64,000 bases of DNA from Onishia taeanensis (GTDB taxonomy: Bacteria; Pseudomonadota; Gammaproteobacteria; Pseudomonadales; Halomonadaceae). The notes below the pieces were generated by a model, which saw only the letters and a program-made list of their open reading frames with translations, did not search any database and was not told the origin of the DNA. The translations under genes and the position numbers were made by a program. The stretch is from contig NZ_QLSX01000002.1 in the NCBI RefSeq assembly GCF_003268885.1, positions 62,001 through 126,000 of the forward strand, given 5' to 3'. Of the stretch, positions 37,649 to 46,784 are shown one piece after another; the stretch's first letter is position 1; each line of letters opens with the position of its first letter.

Positions 37649-38680
37649 ATGCGCGTATTAGGGATCGAAACATCCTGCGACGAGACCGGCGTTGCCCTCT
37701 TTGACACCGAGCGCGGCCTGATCGCCGACGCTCTCTACAGTCAGATCGCCATGCATGCCGATTACGGCGGCGTAGTGCCAGAGCTCGCCTCCCGCGACCA
37801 CACCCGCAAACTGCTGCCGCTGATCGAGGAGGTCCTCGACAGTGCCGGCGTAACGCGCGCTGAACTCGACGGCATCGCCTATACCGCAGGCCCTGGCCTG
37901 GTCGGCGCTCTGATGGTCGGCGCCTCTACCGCCCATGGCCTGGCCCGTGCGCTGAATATCCCGGTGCTCGGCGTGCACCATATGGAGGGCCACCTGCTGG
38001 CCCCCATGCTCGAGGATGAGTCGCCGGCGTTTCCCTTCGTTGCCCTGCTGGTGTCGGGTGGTCACACCCAGCTGGTCGAGGTGCGCGGACTCGGCGACTA
38101 TAAACTGCTGGGTGAATCAGTGGACGACGCCGCCGGCGAAGCCTTCGACAAGGCCGCCAAGATGCTGGGCCTTGAGTACCCTGGCGGCCCCAACGTGGCA
38201 CGCCTGGCCGAACAGGGCGACCCGACGCGCTTTCGCTTTCCGCGCCCGATGACCGACCGGCCGGGGCTCGACTTCAGCTTCTCCGGGCTCAAGACTCACA
38301 CCCTGACCGCGATCCGCTCACTCAAGGAAGCCGACAAACTCGATGACCAGGCCCGCGCCGATGTCGCCCGAGCCTTCGAGGAAGCCGTGGTCGATACGCT
38401 GGTGATCAAGTGCCGGCGCGCCCTGGATGCCACCGGCTTGAAGCGCCTGGTGGTGGCGGGTGGCGTCAGCGCCAATACCCGGCTTCGCGAGCGTCTGGCC
38501 GTGGAAACCGACAAGCGGGGCGCCAAGGCCTTCTATCCCCGCGGGCGTTTCTGCACCGACAACGGCGCCATGATCGCGTATGTGGGAGCTCAACGGCTCT
38601 TGGCCGGCGAGCGGGACGACAGCGCCATGCGGGCGGTGCCTCGCTGGCCGCTGGACCAGTTGACCCCAGCCGGGCACTGA
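37649..38680 (+). CDS. tsaD: tRNA threonylcarbamoyladenosine synthase subunit TsaD
   Basis: This 343-residue ASKHA-fold ATPase transfers threonylcarbamoyl to A37 of ANN-decoding tRNAs with TsaB and TsaE. The metal site is in [12 protein letters not shown] (H111, H115), and the nucleotide-binding parts are [26 protein letters not shown] and [16 protein letters not shown]. It is divergent from rpsU as in E. coli. The C-terminus reads [10 protein letters not shown] and the last 93 bases are duplicated twice downstream in a 134-bp tandem array. The protein itself is intact and of normal length. Confidence 0.97.
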   Translation: MRVLGIETSCDETGVALFDTERGLIADALYSQIAMHADYGGVVPELASRDHTRKLLPLIEEVLDSAGVTRAELDGIAYTAGPGLVGALMVGASTAHGLARALNIPVLGVHHMEGHLLAPMLEDESPAFPFVALLVSGGHTQLVEVRGLGDYKLLGESVDDAAGEAFDKAAKMLGLEYPGGPNVARLAEQGDPTRFRFPRPMTDRPGLDFSFSGLKTHTLTAIRSLKEADKLDDQARADVARAFEEAVVDTLVIKCRRALDATGLKRLVVAGGVSANTRLRERLAVETDKRGAKAFYPRGRFCTDNGAMIAYVGAQRLLAGERDDSAMRAVPRWPLDQLTPAGH

Positions 38681-38932
38681 TCACGGCTCACAGCCATGAT
38701 CGCGCTCTCTAAGATTCCAGCGCTCAACGGCTACTGGCCGGCGAGCGGGACGACAGCGCCATGCGGGCGGTGCCTCGCTGGCCGCTGGATCAGTTGACCC
38801 CAGCCGGGCACTGATCACGGCTCACAACCATGATCGCGCTCTCTAAGATTCCAGCGCTCAACGGCTACTGGCCGGCGAGCGGGACGACAGCGCCATGCGG
38901 GCGGTGCCTCGCTGGCCGCTGGATCAGTTGAC
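38588..38932 (+). repeat. 134-bp tandem duplication of the tsaD 3' end
   Basis: Copy 1 (38588-38721) covers the last 93 bases of tsaD plus 41 bases of its 3' flank. Copy 2 is 38722-38855 and a partial copy 3 is 38856-38932. Copies 2 and 3 share bases that differ from copy 1 (for example CTACTGG against CTCTTGG, and GGATCAG against GGACCAG). A degenerate match extends upstream to ATGATCGCG (38570, 38696, 38830). After 38932, copy 3 runs into ACGCCTGCGGGA, an alternative synonymous coding of the TPAG end. The period is not a multiple of three, so the copies are not coding. Confidence 0.95.
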
Positions 38933-38973
38933 GCCTGCGGGATCCGCCTCGGCCTGATCGATGCGACACGCGC

Positions 38974-39594
38974 CTACTCTTCCTTGCGGGTACTATCCGC
39001 CGATAGCGCCTGTTCCCCGCCACGCCCCAGGCGCTGGATATTCCACACGTGACGCACCAGCACCAGCAGCGCGAAGACAACGATCACACCGCCATACTCT
39101 GGCGCCAGCCAGAGGCTGACCAGCGGTGCGAGAGTCGCACTGGCCAGCGACGCCACCGAGGCGGTGCGCACCCGCCAGGCGAGTAGGACCCAGCAGGCGG
39201 CACTGACCAACGCCACCCCAGGCGCCAGCACCAGCAGCACCCCGAAGGCGCTGGCCACCGCCTTGCCGCCGCGAAAGCGGTGCCAAGGCGGATAGCTGTG
39301 GCCCAGCAGCACCGCAAGCCCCACCATGCCCTGCGCCCAGGGTGAAAGCCCCAGCGCCTGGGCGGCGAACAGCACCGGCATGCCCTTGGCGGCATCAAGC
39401 GCAAGGGTCGCCAGCGCCAGACGCACGCCATAGAGGCGCAGCACATTGGAAAACCCTGGGTTGCGCGAGCCGGCCAGGCGCGGGTCGCGCAACCCGGCCA
39501 GCCGACACACTGCCAGCGCGCCAAGGGCGCTGCCGCTAAGATAGCCCAGCGCCAGCAGCGACCCCAACGCAAGGGCCAGATGACTTGGCGACAT
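38974..39594 (-). CDS. plsY: Acyl-phosphate:glycerol-3-phosphate acyltransferase PlsY
   Basis: A 206-residue inner-membrane enzyme that makes lysophosphatidic acid from acyl-phosphate. It has about five hydrophobic helices and the family motifs SRNPGFSNVLR (usually GSGNPGATN), GHSYPPWHRFRGGKAVA and the C-terminal RHVWNIQRLGRG. The start at 39594 is set by AGGAGG six bases upstream; an earlier in-frame codon lacks this. It converges with tsaD across the tandem repeat and is divergent from folB, the usual place next to tsaD in gammaproteobacteria. The Arg/Phe changes in the first motif are mild. Confidence 0.95.
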   Translation of the reverse strand: MSPSHLALALGSLLALGYLSGSALGALAVCRLAGLRDPRLAGSRNPGFSNVLRLYGVRLALATLALDAAKGMPVLFAAQALGLSPWAQGMVGLAVLLGHSYPPWHRFRGGKAVASAFGVLLVLAPGVALVSAACWVLLAWRVRTASVASLASATLAPLVSLWLAPEYGGVIVVFALLVLVRHVWNIQRLGRGGEQALSADSTRKEE

Positions 39595-39700
39595 GAGGGT
39601 CCTCCTGAAGGTCACGGCGGCCAGTCATGATTCTGCCCGCGGACTCACGTACAATCGAGCGCCGGCAATTCTTACAGACCGACAGGTGGGGGATGCATTG

Positions 39701-40057
39701 ATGGATTGCGTGCTGATCGAGGCGCTCGAAGTGGACACCGTGATCGGAGTCTACGACTGGGAGCGCGACATACTCCAGCGCCTGGTCCTCGACCTGGAAC
39801 TGGCCACCGACATCCGCCCCGCCGCGGCCGATGACGACATCACCAAGACGCTTGACTATGCAGCCATCAGCGAGCGCGTCGCCGCCTTCGCCGGCGAGCA
39901 TGACTTCGCCCTGGTGGAAACCTTTGCCGAGCGCCTGGCCGCCACCCTGCGCGAGGAATTCGGCATCGCCTGGCTTGCCCTCACGGTGCGCAAGCCAGGT
40001 GCCGTGGCAAGCGCCAGCGCCGTCGGCGTGCGCATCACCCGGGGCGAGCCGTCATGA
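39701..40057 (+). CDS. folB: Dihydroneopterin aldolase FolB
   Basis: A 118-residue folate-biosynthesis enzyme that splits 7,8-dihydroneopterin to 6-hydroxymethyl-dihydropterin and glycolaldehyde. It shows the family start LIEALEVDTVIGVYDWERDI, the LDYAAISERV segment and the catalytic-Lys region TVRKPGAVASA. GGTGGGGGA precedes the ATG at 39701. Its stop overlaps the folK start by 4 bases, so the two successive pathway steps are translationally coupled. Confidence 0.96.
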   Translation: MDCVLIEALEVDTVIGVYDWERDILQRLVLDLELATDIRPAAADDDITKTLDYAAISERVAAFAGEHDFALVETFAERLAATLREEFGIAWLALTVRKPGAVASASAVGVRITRGEPS

Positions 40058-40587
40058 GCCGCGTCACGGTTAGTATCGGCAGCAACATCGAGCGCGAGCA
40101 GCATGTTCGGGTCTGCCTCGACGCCCTTCAAGCCTCTTTCGGCGAGCTTGCCGTGTCGCGGGTCTTCGAGAGCGAGCCGGTGGGGTTCGAAGACGGGCGC
40201 AACTTCTACAACCTGGTGGCGGCCTTTGACAGCGACGCCTCGGTGGGCGAGCTGCAGGCCTGGTGCAAGCGCCTGGAATTCGCCAATGGCCGGGTAAAGA
40301 ACAGCGCCAAGTTCAGCCCCCGCACCCTCGACATCGACCTGCTGACAGTGGGCGCACTCACCGGCGAGCACGACGGCGTCGAACTGCCTCGCGATGAGAT
40401 CACCGAGCATGCCTTCGTCCTCAAGCCGCTGGCCGAACTACTGCCCGAGGCCACCCATCCGCTCAGTGGCGAGCGCTATGACCGCCTGTGGCAAGCCTTC
40501 GATGCCGGCGATCAGCGGCTGTGGCCGGTGGACTTCTGCTGGCAACAGCAGTGGATCTCCCGCGCCGACGTGTCGAAAAACGTCTGA
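40054..40587 (+). CDS. folK: HPPK, 6-hydroxymethyl-dihydropterin pyrophosphokinase FolK
   Basis: A 177-residue kinase that transfers pyrophosphate from ATP to hydroxymethyl-dihydropterin, the step after FolB. The signature ends in FSPRTLDIDLLTVG, with the metal-binding Asp pair in DIDLL. The start SRVTVSIGSNIEREQHVRVC and the EHAFVLKPLAELLP block are also typical. The last 25 residues (WPVDFCWQQQW) are a family-variable tail. The gene is convergent with cca across a 181-base gap that shows no feature. Confidence 0.95.
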   Translation: MSRVTVSIGSNIEREQHVRVCLDALQASFGELAVSRVFESEPVGFEDGRNFYNLVAAFDSDASVGELQAWCKRLEFANGRVKNSAKFSPRTLDIDLLTVGALTGEHDGVELPRDEITEHAFVLKPLAELLPEATHPLSGERYDRLWQAFDAGDQRLWPVDFCWQQQWISRADVSKNV

Positions 40588-40768
40588 CGACGCGCCCGGT
40601 CACGCTGCTGGCGTTTAAGGGCAGGTGTCTGCGAGTGCGCAGCCCTCTTCCATGGGCGCTACTTTCGTTCTCTTGATCGACACCCCTCGCCCCCGCCTGC
40701 CCCATCGCTCGAGAGCGAAGGTGGTGTTGATTGATATAGCCCCCAAGACCTGTATCGCAGCCAGTCTC

Positions 40769-41953
40769 TCAGCTAGCGTCCGCCAGTACCTCGGCGATCG
40801 CCGCCTGGCGCCGCCGGTCGAGTTCTTCGCCCAGCGCCTTGCCCTTGAAGCCTTCCGCGAGCAACTCCTTGGGCGCAATCGCCTGCGCTGCCTGATAGGC
40901 AGCATCCAGCAGCCGGGCGAGCCCGGGTTCGTCCAGCGCCAACAAGGCCAACTGGGGAGCCAGGCGCTCGTCACGCCGCCAGACATCGATGCCGTCATAC
41001 CAGTCAAGCACCTGGCGGGCGGTGAGCGGCGCGACCTCACTATCCAGACGCAGGGCTCGGGTACGCGCGGCCTGACGCGCCAGGTCGGCGTAGGCCTTGG
41101 GCAACTTGAGACGCTCGGCCAGCGCGGCCCGGGCGTCGCCGTCGAGGTGCTCGAGAAGCCGCGCCCAGCGCCAGCGGCGCCGCTCACCTATCTCGCTGTC
41201 AGCCGCACCTTCGGCATCGGTCTTCCCATCAGCCTGTGGCGCCGGCAGGCAATGCAGCCGGTCCAGGGCGGCGGCCAGGGCGACACGATCTTCGGTCAAC
41301 TCGGGCATCAGCACTTCAAGTGCCCCGCAATCATCTAGCGCCGTGAAATAGGCCTCGGGGGATGGCTCCCCCAGCGCCTTTTCGGTTTCGGTCCAGACCC
41401 GTTCGGCGACCAGGTGGCCAAGCTCGCCGCTATCGGCGAGCTCGCGCATCAGTGCCAGCGTATCCGAGGCGATAGCAAAGCCGAGCCCCCGATAACGGGC
41501 CAGGAAGCGTGAGGTGCGCAGCACCCGCAGCGGGTCCTCGACGAAGGCCGGGGAGACATGGCGCAGCTGTCTGGCGGCGAGATCCCGCTGGCCGTGGTAA
41601 GGATCGGTCAGGGTGCCGTCGGCCGACTCGGCCATGGCGTTGATGGTCAGGTCGCGTCGGGCCAGATCATCCTCGAGGCTAACCTCGGGGCTCGCATGCA
41701 CCACGAAGCCGGTATAGCCGTGACCGCGCTTGCGCTCGGTGCGTGCCAGAGCGTACTCCTCGTGGGTCACGGGATGCAGGAAGACCGGAAAGTCGCGACC
41801 CACCGGGGTAAAACCGCGCCGAGTCATGTCCTCGACGCTTGCGCCCACCACCACCCAATCATGGTCATAGACCGGCCAGCCTAGGCGCGCATCGCGCACT
41901 GCACCGCCCACGCAGTAGACCTCGAGACCGTCAAGGAAACGATCGTCGCTCAT
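40769..41953 (-). CDS. cca: CCA-adding tRNA nucleotidyltransferase
   Basis: A 394-residue class II nucleotidyltransferase that builds or repairs the 3' CCA of tRNAs. The catalytic head has [14 protein letters not shown] and the DHDWVVVGA acidic pair, followed by the [10 protein letters not shown] template region and a helical neck/body. It is shorter than E. coli Cca, and no H-D phosphohydrolase motif was seen in the C-terminal part, so it probably lacks that domain. It overlaps glpE by 4 bases, an arrangement common in Halomonadaceae as far as context suggests. Confidence 0.93.
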   Translation of the reverse strand: MSDDRFLDGLEVYCVGGAVRDARLGWPVYDHDWVVVGASVEDMTRRGFTPVGRDFPVFLHPVTHEEYALARTERKRGHGYTGFVVHASPEVSLEDDLARRDLTINAMAESADGTLTDPYHGQRDLAARQLRHVSPAFVEDPLRVLRTSRFLARYRGLGFAIASDTLALMRELADSGELGHLVAERVWTETEKALGEPSPEAYFTALDDCGALEVLMPELTEDRVALAAALDRLHCLPAPQADGKTDAEGAADSEIGERRRWRWARLLEHLDGDARAALAERLKLPKAYADLARQAARTRALRLDSEVAPLTARQVLDWYDGIDVWRRDERLAPQLALLALDEPGLARLLDAAYQAAQAIAPKELLAEGFKGKALGEELDRRRQAAIAEVLADAS

Positions 41954-42288
41954 GCCGGTGCCGTGGCCACGCGGGTGGGATGCTGGGCGGCCCAGTCGGT
42001 AAAGCCGCCGTCCAGGCTGTAGACCCGGGAATAGCCCTGGCCGGCGAGCCAGGTCGCCGCCTGCTGGCTGGAGTGGCCGTGATAGCAGACCACCACCAGC
42101 GGCGCTTCCTTGGGCGTCTCGTCGAGCAGTGCACCGACGCTTGTGTTGTCCAGGTGACGGCTCGCCGGGATATGGCCGCGGGCAAAGCTCATCGGATCAC
42201 GGATATCGACCAGCGTCAGCGGCTCCCCCTCGTCCAGCCAGGCTTTCAGGGTGGGAATATCCAGGTGCTCGAAGGGCGTCGCGCTCAT
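41950..42288 (-). CDS. glpE: Rhodanese-type thiosulfate sulfurtransferase GlpE
   Basis: A 112-residue single-domain rhodanese. The active-site loop is [14 protein letters not shown], with the persulfide-forming Cys. [21 protein letters not shown] is the classical rhodanese front block. The start at 42288 ([10 protein letters not shown]) matches GlpE; the in-frame region upstream overlaps apaH and is not coding. It lies between apaH and cca on the same strand. Confidence 0.93.
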   Translation of the reverse strand: MSATPFEHLDIPTLKAWLDEGEPLTLVDIRDPMSFARGHIPASRHLDNTSVGALLDETPKEAPLVVVCYHGHSSQQAATWLAGQGYSRVYSLDGGFTDWAAQHPTRVATAPA

Positions 42289-42347
42289 GGTAGCTCCATG
42301 GGTAAAGAGGATAAAACAGCAAGAAGCGAAAGAAGGACGCGGGGCGA

Positions 42348-43169
42348 TCAGCCCCGTGAAAGGCTCGGTTGACGGGTCCGCTTGCCGGTGGTGAGATCCA
42401 GCGCGGTCAGGCTGCCGCCCCACACGCATCCGGTGTCCAATGCCTCGGCGCGCACCTGGCTGCCGGGGGTCGCCCCTTCCAGCGCCGCCCAGTGGCCGAA
42501 AAGGATATGCGGATCGTCCTCGCGGGCATAGCTGAACCAGGGGGCGAAGCCATCCGGCGCCGAGTCGAGCCCCTCCTTGGCCGAGAAGTCGAGATGCCCG
42601 TCGGGATCGACGAAGCGCATGCGCGTGAAGGCGTTGACGATGAAGCGCGCGCGCTCGATGCCGTCGAGATCATCCTGCCAGCGGTGGGGGCGATTGCCGT
42701 ACATCCGTTCGAGGAAGTCGCCGGCGTCAGCGGCGAGCCGCGCCTCGACCTCTCCGGCAAGCGCCTGGGCCTTGGCGGCCGACCATTCGGGCAGCAGACC
42801 GGCATGGCACATCACCGTGTCGCCGTCCTCGCGTGGCTCGCGCACCATCAGCGGCTGTTGCTGCAGCCAGTCGAGCAATGCCTCGCGATCCGACGCCTCG
42901 AGAATCGGCGCCAGGGTGTCGGAGCGCTTGGTCGATGCACCACCGCGAGCGACCGCCAGCAGATGCAGGTCATGATTGCCGAGCACCACCTGTGCCGAAT
43001 CACCCAGAGCGATCACCTCGCGCAGGCAGTCCAGCGAGCCTGGCCCACGATTGACCAGATCGCCGGCCAACCATAGTCGATCGCGGCCCGGCGCGAAGTC
43101 GAGCCGCTCAAGCAGCGCCACGAACTCCCGGTGGCAGCCCTGCAGATCGCCGATCGCATAGGTGGTCAT
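42348..43169 (-). CDS. apaH: Bis(5'-nucleosyl)-tetraphosphatase ApaH
   Basis: A 273-residue metallophosphatase that splits Ap4A to two ADP and can also decap Np4-RNA. The metal motifs are AIGDLQGCHREF, LWLAGDLVNRGPGSLD and VVLGNHDLHLLAV, plus a downstream MCHAGLLPEW His. AGGAGATG precedes the ATG. It follows apaG and rsmA, as in the E. coli surA-pdxA-rsmA-apaG-apaH operon, but the gap after apaG is 184 bases here, so it may have its own promoter. Confidence 0.97.
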   Translation of the reverse strand: MTTYAIGDLQGCHREFVALLERLDFAPGRDRLWLAGDLVNRGPGSLDCLREVIALGDSAQVVLGNHDLHLLAVARGGASTKRSDTLAPILEASDREALLDWLQQQPLMVREPREDGDTVMCHAGLLPEWSAAKAQALAGEVEARLAADAGDFLERMYGNRPHRWQDDLDGIERARFIVNAFTRMRFVDPDGHLDFSAKEGLDSAPDGFAPWFSYAREDDPHILFGHWAALEGATPGSQVRAEALDTGCVWGGSLTALDLTTGKRTRQPSLSRG

Positions 43170-43353
43170 GACATCTCCTGATGACGTAGCGGGTGAAACG
43201 GGTGATAACGCGGTGCCCTGACGTGACCGGGTGGCGGCTCAAGCCCCGATATGGCAGCACCGGAAGCCGGTATGGCGCCGACATCGCCCGGCATGACGCA
43301 TAGGACAAGGCACTGCCCGTGCCGACCCAGACTTGCAGTCGCGCCGGCCGCGG

Positions 43354-43752
43354 TCAATGCACCTGATGGGGACCGGCCAGACGGAAGGGGGCGATGGGCA
43401 CCTCGATGTGCTGCTGGGTAGCGGCATCGACACAGGTATAGTCACCTTCCATCACGCCCACCGGCCCATCCAGCACCGCGCGGCTGGTATAGGAAAAGGT
43501 CTGGCCGGGGCCGATCATGGGCTGCTTGCCGACCACGCCCTTGCCACGCACTTCCTGCACCTTGCCGCTGCTCTGGGTAATTTTCCAATGCCGCGCCAGC
43601 AGCTGCACGCTGTGAGACGAGTGGTTGTGCACGGTGACGGTGTAGCTGAACACGTAGCGGGACTCGGCCTCATCGGACTCCTCGGCGCGAAAGGCCGGCT
43701 CGACATCGACGGAGAGCGCCGCCATCGTCGCCTCGCGGTGGCTGTCAGTCAT
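43354..43752 (-). CDS. apaG: ApaG/CorD family protein
   Basis: A 132-residue beta-sandwich protein (ApaG domain, DUF525). The conserved FSYTVTVHNHSSHSVQLLAR and RHWKITQSSGKVQEVRGKGV blocks are intact, with PGQTFSYTSRAVLDGPVGVM. Its cellular role is not firmly known. The start overlaps the rsmA stop by 4 bases and a GAGGTCGC ribosome site lies inside rsmA. Confidence 0.96.
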   Translation of the reverse strand: MTDSHREATMAALSVDVEPAFRAEESDEAESRYVFSYTVTVHNHSSHSVQLLARHWKITQSSGKVQEVRGKGVVGKQPMIGPGQTFSYTSRAVLDGPVGVMEGDYTCVDAATQQHIEVPIAPFRLAGPHQVH

Positions 43753-44555
43753 GCGACCTCCTCGGCCAGGTGGTCGGCAATGCGAACGAACTCCTCGACG
43801 GAGAGCGTCTGCGGGCGTCGGGTCGAATCGATGCCCAGCGCTTCCAGGGCCTCGGCGGACACGCGCCCCTTGAGGTTGTTGCGCAGGGTCTTGCGGCGCT
43901 GGCCAAAGGCCTCGCGGACCAGATCGAACAGCAGGGCCGGATCCTTGGCCGGATGCGGCAAGGTCTCATGGGGTGCCAGCCGCACGATGGCCGATTCGAC
44001 CTTGGGCTGCGGCACGAAGGCCTCCGGCGGCACCACGAACAGCGACTCGACCTGGCAATGGTACTGTGCCAGCACCGACAGCCGTCCCCAGTGGGTGCTG
44101 CCGGGCTCGGCGGCCAGGCGCTCGACCACTTCCTTCTGCAGCATGAAGTGCATGTCGGCGATCGCCCCGGTGGTCTCGAGCAGATGCACGATCAGCGGCG
44201 TGGAGATGTTGTAGGGCAGGTTACCCACCACCCGCAGCGCCGGGCCGTCGCCACGCAGGGCGGCGAAGTCGAAGGCCAGGGCATCGCCCTCGTGAATCAC
44301 GAAATCAGGGTATTGGAAGAACTGCACACGCAGGCCGGGGATCAGATCGCGGTCGAGCTCGATCACCTCCAGGGCGCCGCCGGCAGCGTCGATCAGCGGC
44401 TCGGTCAGCGCTCCCTGGCCGGGGCCGATCTCGACCAGGCGCTCGCCGGCACGGGGGTCGATGGCCCGCACGATGCGCGAGATGATGCCCGTATCGCGCA
44501 GGAAGTTTTGGCCGAAGCGCTTGCGGGCCCGATGCATGGGTGGGCGTGAAGACAT
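43749..44555 (-). CDS. rsmA: 16S rRNA dimethyladenosine transferase RsmA (KsgA)
   Basis: A 268-residue SAM-dependent enzyme that dimethylates two adjacent adenosines near the 3' end of 16S rRNA. RKRFGQNFLRD opens the protein, the SAM loop is VEIGPGQGALTEPL, and NLPYNISTPLI is the catalytic NLPY motif. The ATG at 44555 is used; an inner ATG at 44537 (MHRARKRFG) is also possible. It follows pdxA after 116 bases and is coupled to apaG. Confidence 0.97.
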   Translation of the reverse strand: MSSRPPMHRARKRFGQNFLRDTGIISRIVRAIDPRAGERLVEIGPGQGALTEPLIDAAGGALEVIELDRDLIPGLRVQFFQYPDFVIHEGDALAFDFAALRGDGPALRVVGNLPYNISTPLIVHLLETTGAIADMHFMLQKEVVERLAAEPGSTHWGRLSVLAQYHCQVESLFVVPPEAFVPQPKVESAIVRLAPHETLPHPAKDPALLFDLVREAFGQRRKTLRNNLKGRVSAEALEALGIDSTRRPQTLSVEEFVRIADHLAEEVA

Positions 44556-44671
44556 GCGATGGATGATCCTTTGGTTCTGACAGGGGTTAGAGCTTACCGA
44601 CAGCTAGCCCGACACCGATCTGCGATGGCGGCTAAGCACGCTTGCGGGAATAAACGCACGGTCGAGGCCGG

Positions 44672-45745
44672 CTAGGACAGGGTGTCGCACGCGGCCATTT
44701 CAGCCGCCAGGTTCATGGCGACGCGCAGGCTGCCAGTGTCGGCGACGCCGCGACCGGCAAGATCCAGAGCCGTACCGTGATCCACCGAGGTGCGCACCAG
44801 CGGCAAGCCCAGGGTGATGTTGGCGGCGCGCCCGAAGCCTGCGTACTTGAGCACAGCGAGTCCCTGGTCATGATACATCGCCAGCACCGCATCGGCGTCA
44901 TCGAGATGTCGCGGGGTGAAGAGGGTATCGGCGGGATAGGGACCACGCACGTCGAGCCCTTCGGTTGCCAGGCGCTCAAGCGTTGGGGTAATGGTCTCGA
45001 GTTCCTCGCGCCCCAGATGACCGTCCTCGCCGGCATGGGGATTCAACCCACAGACCTTGAGGCGCGGTGCGGCGAGGCCAAAATAGCGCTTCAGGTCGGC
45101 ATCGAGGATGCGCAGCACTCGACTCAGCCCCTCGGCGGTGATGGCATCGGCTACCTCGCGCAGCGGCAGATGCGTCGTGGCCAGTGCCACCCGCAGGGCG
45201 CAGCGCGCCGGACCATCGAGCTGGCCGTGGAGCGCCTGGTCGGTGGCGAGCATCATTACCACTTCCTCGACCCCGCAGGCATCGCGCAGGTACTCGGTAT
45301 GGCCGGTGAAGCCGGCCTGGCCGCCGTCGATGATCACGCCCTTGTGCAAGGGCGCGGTGACCATGCCCTGAGCCCGGCCCTCACGACAGGCGGCGATGGC
45401 CAGGTCCAACGTTTCGAGTACATAGGCGCCGTTAGCGGGATCGAGTTCGCCGGCACGACACGGCGCCTTGAGGGCCACCGGCCACACCGGCAGCACGCCG
45501 GAGCATGGCGCCGGCGGCGACTCGCCCGGCGCCAGCACCCGCACCGTCACGCCCAGCCCCAGCTGTTGCGCCCGCGCCTCGAGCAGCGAAGGGTCCCCCA
45601 CCGCCACGATGGTGAAATCCGGAGCGGCGCCAGGGTCTGCATCAGGCGCCACACCTGCGATGCCCTCGGCGGCCAGCATCAGCGCCAGTTCCGGGCCGAT
45701 GCCGGCGGGTTCGCCGGTGGTCAGCGCCAGTACCGGCGGGTTCAT
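44672..45745 (-). CDS. pdxA: 4-hydroxythreonine-4-phosphate dehydrogenase PdxA
   Basis: 357 residues. This enzyme oxidises 4-phosphohydroxy-L-threonine for pyridoxal phosphate synthesis. TTGEPAGIGPELALMLAAEG starts the fold, HKGVIIDGG and FTGHTEYL hold the substrate/metal residues, and CGLNPHAGEDGHLG gives the C-terminal metal histidine. The start overlaps surA by 4 bases. PLP supply next to surA/rsmA is a conserved gammaproteobacterial arrangement. Confidence 0.96.
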   Translation of the reverse strand: MNPPVLALTTGEPAGIGPELALMLAAEGIAGVAPDADPGAAPDFTIVAVGDPSLLEARAQQLGLGVTVRVLAPGESPPAPCSGVLPVWPVALKAPCRAGELDPANGAYVLETLDLAIAACREGRAQGMVTAPLHKGVIIDGGQAGFTGHTEYLRDACGVEEVVMMLATDQALHGQLDGPARCALRVALATTHLPLREVADAITAEGLSRVLRILDADLKRYFGLAAPRLKVCGLNPHAGEDGHLGREELETITPTLERLATEGLDVRGPYPADTLFTPRHLDDADAVLAMYHDQGLAVLKYAGFGRAANITLGLPLVRTSVDHGTALDLAGRGVADTGSLRVAMNLAAEMAACDTLS

Positions 45746-46734
45746 GATGCGCTGGACTCATTCAGGCGATTGTCGATGTAGGCGCCGGCGCGAATCTCCT
45801 GCAGCCAGACCTCCATCTCGTCATTGGCCTTGCGCTGAAAGAGGGTCTGGCGGACCTGGTCGCGCTGGGTCAGGTTGCGGCCCTGGCCGCCTTCGCGGTC
45901 GGCGAGCTTGACCAGGTGGAAGCCGCTGGGGCTTCTGATCGGCGCAGAGACCTCACCCACATCCAGCGACGGCACTGCGTCGGTGAAGATGCTGGGTATC
46001 TCGGCACCCGCGCGCCAGCCCAGATCACCGCCGTTGAGCGCCTGGCCACCATCGGACTCGGCGGCCGCCAGACTGGCAAAGTCGGCGCCGTTCTCAAGCT
46101 GGCGACGCAAGCCCTCAATCTTGGCGCGGGCATCGTCGATCTGCGCCTGGCTGGGCGACTGGGGCAGTGCGATCATGATGTGCGACAGGCGATAGCGCAC
46201 GTCGTCGTTGGCGCCCTGCTGCTCCAGATAGCGATCCACCTCGCGCTCGCTGACGGTGACCCGGCTAGCGACCCGGCGCTGCTGAAGCTGGCGCATCAAG
46301 AGCTCGCGGCGCACGTCCTCGCGCACTGCAGCCAGCGTCAGGCCATCGGCCTCGAGGCTATCGGCGAACTGCTCGAGGCTCATGCCGTTGTTCTCGGCGA
46401 TGCCACGCACCGTGCGATTAAGCTCGGTGTCGTCGACGCTCAGGTTGGCATCACGGGCCATCTGCAGCTGGACTTCCTCGACGATCATACGATCCAGCAC
46501 CTGCTGCTCGAGAGCCGCATTGCTTGGCGGTGTGACGCCGCGCTTGGACAGCTGGTCACGTGCCCGGGCGACTCGGCTCTCGAGCTCGCTGTACATGATC
46601 GCGCCCTCGTTGACGACTGCCACGATGTGATCGAGCGGCTTTAACTGCTGGGCCGTTGCCGTCAGCGGGGCCACGCCCAAGGGCAGGGCCATCATCAGGG
46701 CCATGGCCAGCGGGGCGATCAGTCGACTGCGCAT
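45742..46734 (-). CDS. surA: Periplasmic chaperone SurA, single-parvulin form
   Basis: 330 residues: a signal peptide (LIAPLAMALMMALPLG, cut near TATA-QQ), a SurA N-terminal chaperone domain (DHIVAVVNEGAIMYSELES), then one PpiC parvulin domain (about 195-295, YRLSHIMIALPQSP to FHLVKLADREG) and the C-terminal helix. E. coli SurA has two parvulin domains and about 428 residues, so one is absent here. It helps outer-membrane proteins, including LptD encoded just upstream, to fold. The start at 46734 has TGAGGT before it; a longer frame overlaps lptD and lacks the signal at its start. Confidence 0.94.
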   Translation of the reverse strand: MRSRLIAPLAMALMMALPLGVAPLTATAQQLKPLDHIVAVVNEGAIMYSELESRVARARDQLSKRGVTPPSNAALEQQVLDRMIVEEVQLQMARDANLSVDDTELNRTVRGIAENNGMSLEQFADSLEADGLTLAAVREDVRRELLMRQLQQRRVASRVTVSEREVDRYLEQQGANDDVRYRLSHIMIALPQSPSQAQIDDARAKIEGLRRQLENGADFASLAAAESDGGQALNGGDLGWRAGAEIPSIFTDAVPSLDVGEVSAPIRSPSGFHLVKLADREGGQGRNLTQRDQVRQTLFQRKANDEMEVWLQEIRAGAYIDNRLNESSAS

Positions 46735-46784
46735 ATATACCTCATTGACTCGTCTCGTGTGTCGATGCCTTCGCGCCGGGGCGC

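Noticed and set aside
38588-38932. Tandem repeats considered as a CRISPR array or coding repeats
   Set aside because: The unit is 134 bp with no unique spacers, is derived from tsaD, and its period is not a multiple of three.
40588-40768. Gap between folK and cca
   Set aside because: Looked for a small gene, tRNA or terminator; nothing with a start site, cloverleaf or T-tract hairpin was found.
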